Shown here: positions 7,501 through 11,659 of the stretch, piece by piece | Layout: every line of letters starts with the position of its first letter | Numbering within the stretch: position 1 is the stretch's first letter | Source: Beroe ovata | Lineage: Eukaryota; Ctenophora; Nuda; Beroida; Beroidae | Assembly (NCBI GenBank): GCA_946803715.1 | Contig: CAMPET010000025.1 | Coordinates: 353,246-364,904, forward strand | DNA: 11,659 bases | Direction: 5' to 3' | Notes under the pieces: model-generated | Seen by the model: only the letters and a program-made list of their open reading frames with translations | The model's database searches: none | What the model was told of the DNA's origin: nothing | Made by a program: the position numbers and the translations under genes

Positions 7501-9210
7501 TTAATGCAAAAGTAAGAAATCGAATCGCATACAAGATTTTATTACCTACGATCTATTTTTGCTCAGGAGGCAAAGTGTGTTATATATCATAACTTTCCAG
7601 ACGTTATTGATTTATCTTTTCAAACATTATTAAGACGAAAACAATCCTACCTTATCATAGTCCGTCCCATCCCGTAGTCCGTAGGAAAATCGCCTGATTT
7701 ATCATTCTTATTGACATTTTGATGAGGGTTTAAAGTGACATTTATTCGTCCCTGGCCCCTGCTTTCACGTAAGTGTTATCACGTGCTTTCAGCGGATTAA
7801 TCTGCCGTCCTCAATATGATTGGCGAAAATCTGGTCTTGGTTGTTGCACTCATAAACATAATATAAGAGTCATTAAGTTTGAAATAATAGCATATCGAAT
7901 ATTAATATCTTTCATTCTGCATTGATATGCAACATGTATCCAACAAAATGTTTCTGCATGCTATGGCAATCGCCCTTTTTTATGCCATTTTTATATTAAT
8001 CTTGTTTGGCCACCGTGTTGCAAGGCAATCTTACAACTTGTTCATAGTTCATTATCTTAAACCCCAGATTTCTTTTTTCATAGCCATGGTGCCACACGAC
8101 TTACTCGAGACGTCCTTGTAAATATCCTTAATCAATCATAGATAAGAATATTTAAACCCATCCTGATCTTTTAAAGAGCGATAATGGCGATCATTCTTTG
8201 AAAGTTACACCAATCTGGCACCTACAAGCTGTGATATTAGTTTCTGAATTTCTTGCATTTTGGGGCTTTGCTATACAACTGATTTTTATTACTAACCAAA
8301 GTGCATGAAAATGTATATCATTTCTATTTTATACGATGATGAATGATGATCTATTGCCAGAATGCACCGGTGCTATAGTTCCAAGAGACGAACCGGAGTT
8401 TGATGTCTATCTATCGCGGTTCCTATCTATCGGCTAGATGCAAACAGTGGTAAATCGTATACCGCTGTGTTGCTACCGATGAAAAACGGTGGATTTCAAC
8501 ACTCGCATATTACCCCATTATCAATAATAAATGGCAGCCTGGAGGGATTTCGACCCTCAAATTCGGGTATCCGCTTAGGATTTCATTAGTGGCCAATGGC
8601 CATTCCCAAAACATTGAATTACCATGGTCAAGTGTTGTTCATGTATGGGATGACAGTAGGAGTTGTGGTGAAGGTCTTCTTCAGGTTCGCTTTTGGGTGT
8701 CAAAATTCCTCCAGATTGCCCAATAAACATAATATCCGATTCTTTTCTCGTATCAAACTTATAATAGAACGAGGGCGGAAGTGATGTTAACAGTATGATA
8801 TTAAATTATTCTGGATTCAGGATTGCCTAGAACAAGTTTGTCTCTATGCGAGGATCGTCTGCTTGAATGCTCGTGACATTCCAAACGTGATATACATATG
8901 ATCATGGATTCATAGTTCCCCCTGAATCGTACAATTAGCACGACGTGACCGTCATCGGTTCTGAAAGCCATATTTTATCTCCTACTGGTTCGTGTTAGCG
9001 CAAGGTGTTTTGACAGGTGTCTCTAAGATGCAGATGATCCTCGACTATGATATTATTGAAATCATTGCGTATATCGATGAGAAATAATGTTTCGATCATG
9101 GTTGAGCCTGATTAATTTTCCCGACTGTACCTCATCTTGCATATCCACACAATGTTAACAATGGAGAAGTGTTTTGGCTGTGCTATATCTAAATCCAGCT
9201 CTTTTATCAT

Positions 9211-9309
9211 CGCATGTGTAGTGTGTCATGAACTTCTGATAAATGATCGCGCGAAAATTATAGAATATTTGGAGGCAAAATAAATTGCTTATTACACACT
9301 ACACATGCG
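9211..9309. repeat. 99-bp element with perfect 16-bp terminal inverted repeats
   Basis: The ends CGCATGTGTAGTGTGT (9211-9226) and ACACACTACACATGCG (9294-9309) are exact reverse complements enclosing 67 bp. The interior includes an ATCGCGCG patch and AATAAA. I see no clear target-site duplication in the flanks (TTTATCAT on the left, TTTAACAATT on the right). It may be a very short MITE-like element or a hairpin-forming sequence. It contains no coding sequence. Confidence 0.7.
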
Positions 9310-10056
9310 TTTAACAATTCTACACAGTTTTACGATGTACATAATGAGATTCGTTTACATACTATTACATTATTTTACAGGATATATACATTATTCATGA
9401 TAAGAAGTTGAAATTTCCTCAGATACTATACACTATACAGTATACATACATACATGATATATGATTATTATTTACACAGCTAACAGCATATACATAATAC
9501 GATACATAACTCTCTTGGTCACAACATACGTAAGTTGAGTCGGGAAGCACGACAGATTGCGATAGTTAAACAAAGTATTGAATGATATATGTAGAAAATA
9601 TGTTGAACGCCTGTCTTTCTCACACACACTGTTATATATTGGGTATGGTTATATTCGATTTAATTGTGTTAGATGATGAAATACCCGTTATTATAATACC
9701 TCGCATTGTTATGCGTGCCACAGCTATACATGATACCCCTTATAATAGTATTGAAATTAATCCTCCTGATGTAGCATCCATGTTCTATTGTTACTGTTTC
9801 TTTTTAATTTATCGTTTTCTTTACTCACAGCCTTTTATAAGGACACAAACATCTGTCACACGAATATCTTTGTGAAAAACATAACTAATGGAGAAGTTCC
9901 AGTATGTTACAAAGTTATGACTAACTAATTGTTGGTCCCTGGTGTCAAGCAGGTTGAAAATCAAATATAATATGTATCGTACAAGGTGCATCAATATTAT
10001 CATTTAAACACAACAAATAAATCAAAATATATGAAGAAATCCTATTCAATTATTGT

Positions 10057-10221
10057 CCAATAACCTGGGTCTTTTAGTAGCCATGTTATCGGAGAGTTAG
10101 GTTAACTCATGCTAAAGACGTTAAACACGTTTCGGTATTGACCAATAGAGGACAATTAAAATTCGCAGCAGATTTATGAACCCTATGAAGGCTGGCTCTG
10201 TGCCAATTGGCAAATACCAAT
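10057..10221. promoter_or_regulatory. Cluster of CCAAT boxes with an NFI-like dyad
   Basis: CCAAT appears on the plus strand at 10057-10061, 10142-10146, 10203-10207 and 10217-10221. The third is part of the palindrome CCAATTGG. CTGGC-N5-GCCAA at 10192-10206 is one base from the NFI full site. Several boxes are followed by A or AG as in NF-Y sites. It could be a distal enhancer, a promoter for an unseen transcript, or chance. It lies about 300 bp past the CERT1 stop codon. Confidence 0.3.
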
Positions 10222-10517
10222 AGCATGGGTATGTTGGGGCATTGTCATCGACAAGTGAATACTATTGTAGTAGGAGTAATGCGCCATGTCTATTGTGAAT
10301 TATGGCACGACGATCGTAGTGAATTGTAAAGATAATAGCTGAGAGTTCAGCACACTACTATATATTGTGATGTAGATAGCTGTGGCTGTACAATCACTCT
10401 ATTAGCGGGAAATAGCGGCTACAATTACCATCCTATCCGCAATAATACACTATCAGTAAGTTGTACAGCATGTATCTCACTACTGTGTATAACTAAAACA
10501 ATAGTACGGAACCCCGT

Positions 10518-11310
10518 TCAGAACTTTATCTCCGAGTTTTTAACATGGTCTATGGCGAATGCTGATATTTTCTTCAGGAATTTGGGGTATTCTCGCTGTG
10601 ACACAGCTCGTACTGCTGCTGACGGAGCCCAGCCCCCCGGGTTAACACTAGCCGAGTAGACAATACGGCACCGTATATCTGATCTGGTCGGGTTGGTGTC
10701 CGTGTCACAGACCGTCTGACAGAATAGCACAACCTCGATAGTGGCCCGGGTGTACCCTGACGCACCCTCCGGGGTCATGGGGTGGTCACATGACACGTTA
10801 CACACAATCCAGCTCGAGGTCAGGTCGTCCGATTCCAGCTGAAATGTGAGACGGGGGTTAGAGGGCTCCAAACAATGTGGTAGTGAATAGTCAGTAGAAT
10901 TAATAATTGTCAATATCCAGTATTTCGTTAGGTATACCAATACAGATACACCACTGTAAATAAGAGTTAGGATCGGTTATTAGACCGAGAATTGATCCTA
11001 TTGTATGGCAAGTGATAGATAACAGTACACTCCATCTGTGATATGGCGACCCCATATTCCATAATGTTGACCCCATATCATGTTGACTGGTGTCAACATG
11101 ATGAATGTACATAATGAGTACCTGTTGTTTATGACTAGCGTAGACTATGTCACGTTGCGCAGTGGGCCACACTCGTTTCAGTATTTGATGGTACACAGCA
11201 CAATGTTCATCCAAATTCTCCAGTAACCTATCGGCCTCAATAGTGTGGTCCCATTTCAACTTGAGTTCACCAGTGTGGAATACCTCTGCCATCTCACCAG
11301 CAGTCACGCC
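10518..11310 (-). CDS. CERT1: CERT1 (ceramide transfer protein), C-terminal two START-domain exons
   Basis: CERT carries ceramide from ER to trans-Golgi; the START domain holds the lipid. Two exons are present, 11310-11122 (63 codons) and 10838-10518 (106 codons plus TGA). They are joined in phase 0 across a 283-bp intron with donor GTACTC and acceptor ACATTTCAG. Diagnostic matches to vertebrate CERT are KRVWPTAQRDIVY, SSWIVCN, SVNPGGWAP, REYPKFLKK and a short Phe-ending C-terminus. Against human CERT numbering, the ceramide-contact Gln467 and Asn504 are kept and Glu446 is Asp. The two Trp of RVWP and GGWAP, which touch membrane, are also kept. The acceptor before GVTAGEM follows a CTAAC branch-point-like motif. 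The start of the START domain, the FFAT motif and the PH domain lie outside to the right. Human numbering is from memory; the family call is firm. Confidence 0.9.
10839..11121 (-). other. CERT1 intron with hairpin, 283 bp
   Basis: This intron sits between the two START exons. It contains GACCCCATAT twice (11048-11057 and 11069-11078). The second copy overlaps a perfect hairpin with 11-bp arms ATCATGTTGAC and GTCAACATGAT around a 4-nt loop at 11077-11102. Minus-strand frames run through part of it but do not resemble START sequence. Confidence 0.8.
11077..11102. repeat. Perfect inverted repeat, 11-bp arms, 4-nt loop
   Basis: The arms 11077-11087 and 11092-11102 are exact reverse complements around TGGT. 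It lies 20 bp inside the donor of the CERT1 intron, so in pre-mRNA it could form a hairpin close to the 5' splice site. Confidence 0.75.
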
Positions 11311-11319
11311 CTGGTCGTG

Positions 11320-11659
11320 TGTGGTTGTTAGGTAGGCGAGTGGTTGTATAAGGGGAGTAAGAGAGTGGTTATAAGGGAAAATAGTGGTTGTAAGGGGAGA
11401 TAGTGCGTGATTGTAATGAGAGTGGAAGTAGTAGGGAAAATAGTGGTTGTAGGGAGAGATATGGTTGTAAGTGACAAGAGAGTGGTTGTTGGCTGAGTGG
11501 CTCAGTAAGTGGTGATGGTAAAGGGAGAGTGGTTGTAATGATAAGAGAATGGTTGTTGACAGAGTGGCTCAGTAAGTGGCGATGGTAAAGGGAGAGTGGT
11601 TGTAATGATAAGAGAGTAGTTGTAATGATAAGAGAGTGATTGTTGGCAGAGTGGCTCAG
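11320..11659 (+). repeat. G-rich minisatellite in a CERT1 intron, runs off the window
   Basis: The region is made of variants of a short unit around AGAGTGGTTGTAATGATAAG. Toward the right it has a higher-order unit: GAGTGGCTCAG recurs at 11495, 11562 and 11649. That is 67 bp, then 87 bp because a 20-bp subunit is duplicated in the last copy. The left part is more diverged. On the transcribed minus strand it is A/C/T-rich and ends about ten bases before the acceptor of exon 11310-11122. Confidence 0.9.

Larger units (their letters stand above)
7501..10517. other. AT-rich intergenic region, no supported gene
   Basis: About 3 kb between the HMG gene and the CERT1 stop codon. Frames of 60-97 codons occur on both strands, but their third positions are AT-rich like the background and they show no domain. 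Named structure is limited to the inverted-repeat element at 9211-9309, TACA-type simple sequence near 9420-9460 and the CCAAT/NFI motif cluster at 10057-10221. The right part should include the CERT1 3' UTR on the minus strand. I saw no tRNA or rRNA gene. Confidence 0.5.

Noticed and set aside
7927-8121. 64-codon plus-strand frame with a hydrophobic N-terminus
   Set aside because: AT-rich third positions match the background, no splice context or family is seen, and the length is within chance.
8535-8560. tRNA-like T-arm on the minus strand (GAGGG loop CCCTC, then GCTGCCA)
   Set aside because: The loop does not match the B box, and no acceptor 5' strand, D-arm or anticodon arm can be folded upstream.
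9582-9875. 97-codon plus-strand frame, hydrophobic
   Set aside because: AT-rich codons throughout and no recognisable domain. Long chance frames are expected occasionally in 3 kb of non-coding DNA.
10900-11121. Minus-strand read-through of the START exon into the intron
   Set aside because: Sequence after SHKQQ does not resemble START. The splice to 10838 restores SSWIVCN in phase.

Overview
This window looks like nuclear DNA from an invertebrate animal. The genes are split by short GT-AG introns of about 90-430 bp, the base composition is AT-rich, and the proteins are animal families: a SCAP sterol-sensing protein, a CERT-type START domain and a tandem HMG-box protein. The small introns and compact spacing suit an early-branching metazoan such as a sponge, but that is inference and the species cannot be fixed from the sequence.

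Left end (1-447): a plus-strand frame is open from the window edge to a stop at 292. It reads like the C-terminal end of a multi-pass membrane protein, possibly a rhodopsin-like GPCR. From 448 to 3046 on the minus strand lie five coding exons of SCAP, covering the N-terminus, TM1, lumenal loop 1, the whole sterol-sensing domain, the COPII-type sorting hexapeptide and TM7. The lumenal loop 7 and WD40 part of SCAP is not seen.

Middle (3047-4996): a 5' flank shared head to head by SCAP (minus) and an HMG-box gene (plus). It holds a CpG-rich core with ETS-like and YY1-like motifs, a perfect 18-bp palindrome and candidate 5' UTR exons. From 4997 to 6827 on the plus strand, six coding exons give a protein of about 433 residues with a Q-rich N-terminus, two HMG boxes and a Q/N/S-rich tail.

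The stretch 6828-10517 holds no gene I can support. It contains the HMG gene 3' UTR, a 99-bp inverted-repeat element and a cluster of CCAAT/NFI-like motifs. At the right end, on the minus strand, 10518-11310 carries the last two coding exons of CERT1, the ceramide transfer protein. Its preceding intron is filled by a G-rich minisatellite running to the window edge.

SCAP and CERT1 both act in ER-Golgi lipid handling, one sensing sterol for SREBP export and the other carrying ceramide. They lie within about 8 kb of each other on the same strand, separated by the oppositely oriented HMG gene. I found no prokaryote-like system, CRISPR array or intact mobile element. The main points of interest are the sterol-sensing substitutions, the unresolved SCAP 3' end beside the opposing membrane-protein frame, the 17-bp direct repeat flanking the SSD exon, and the inverted-repeat element.
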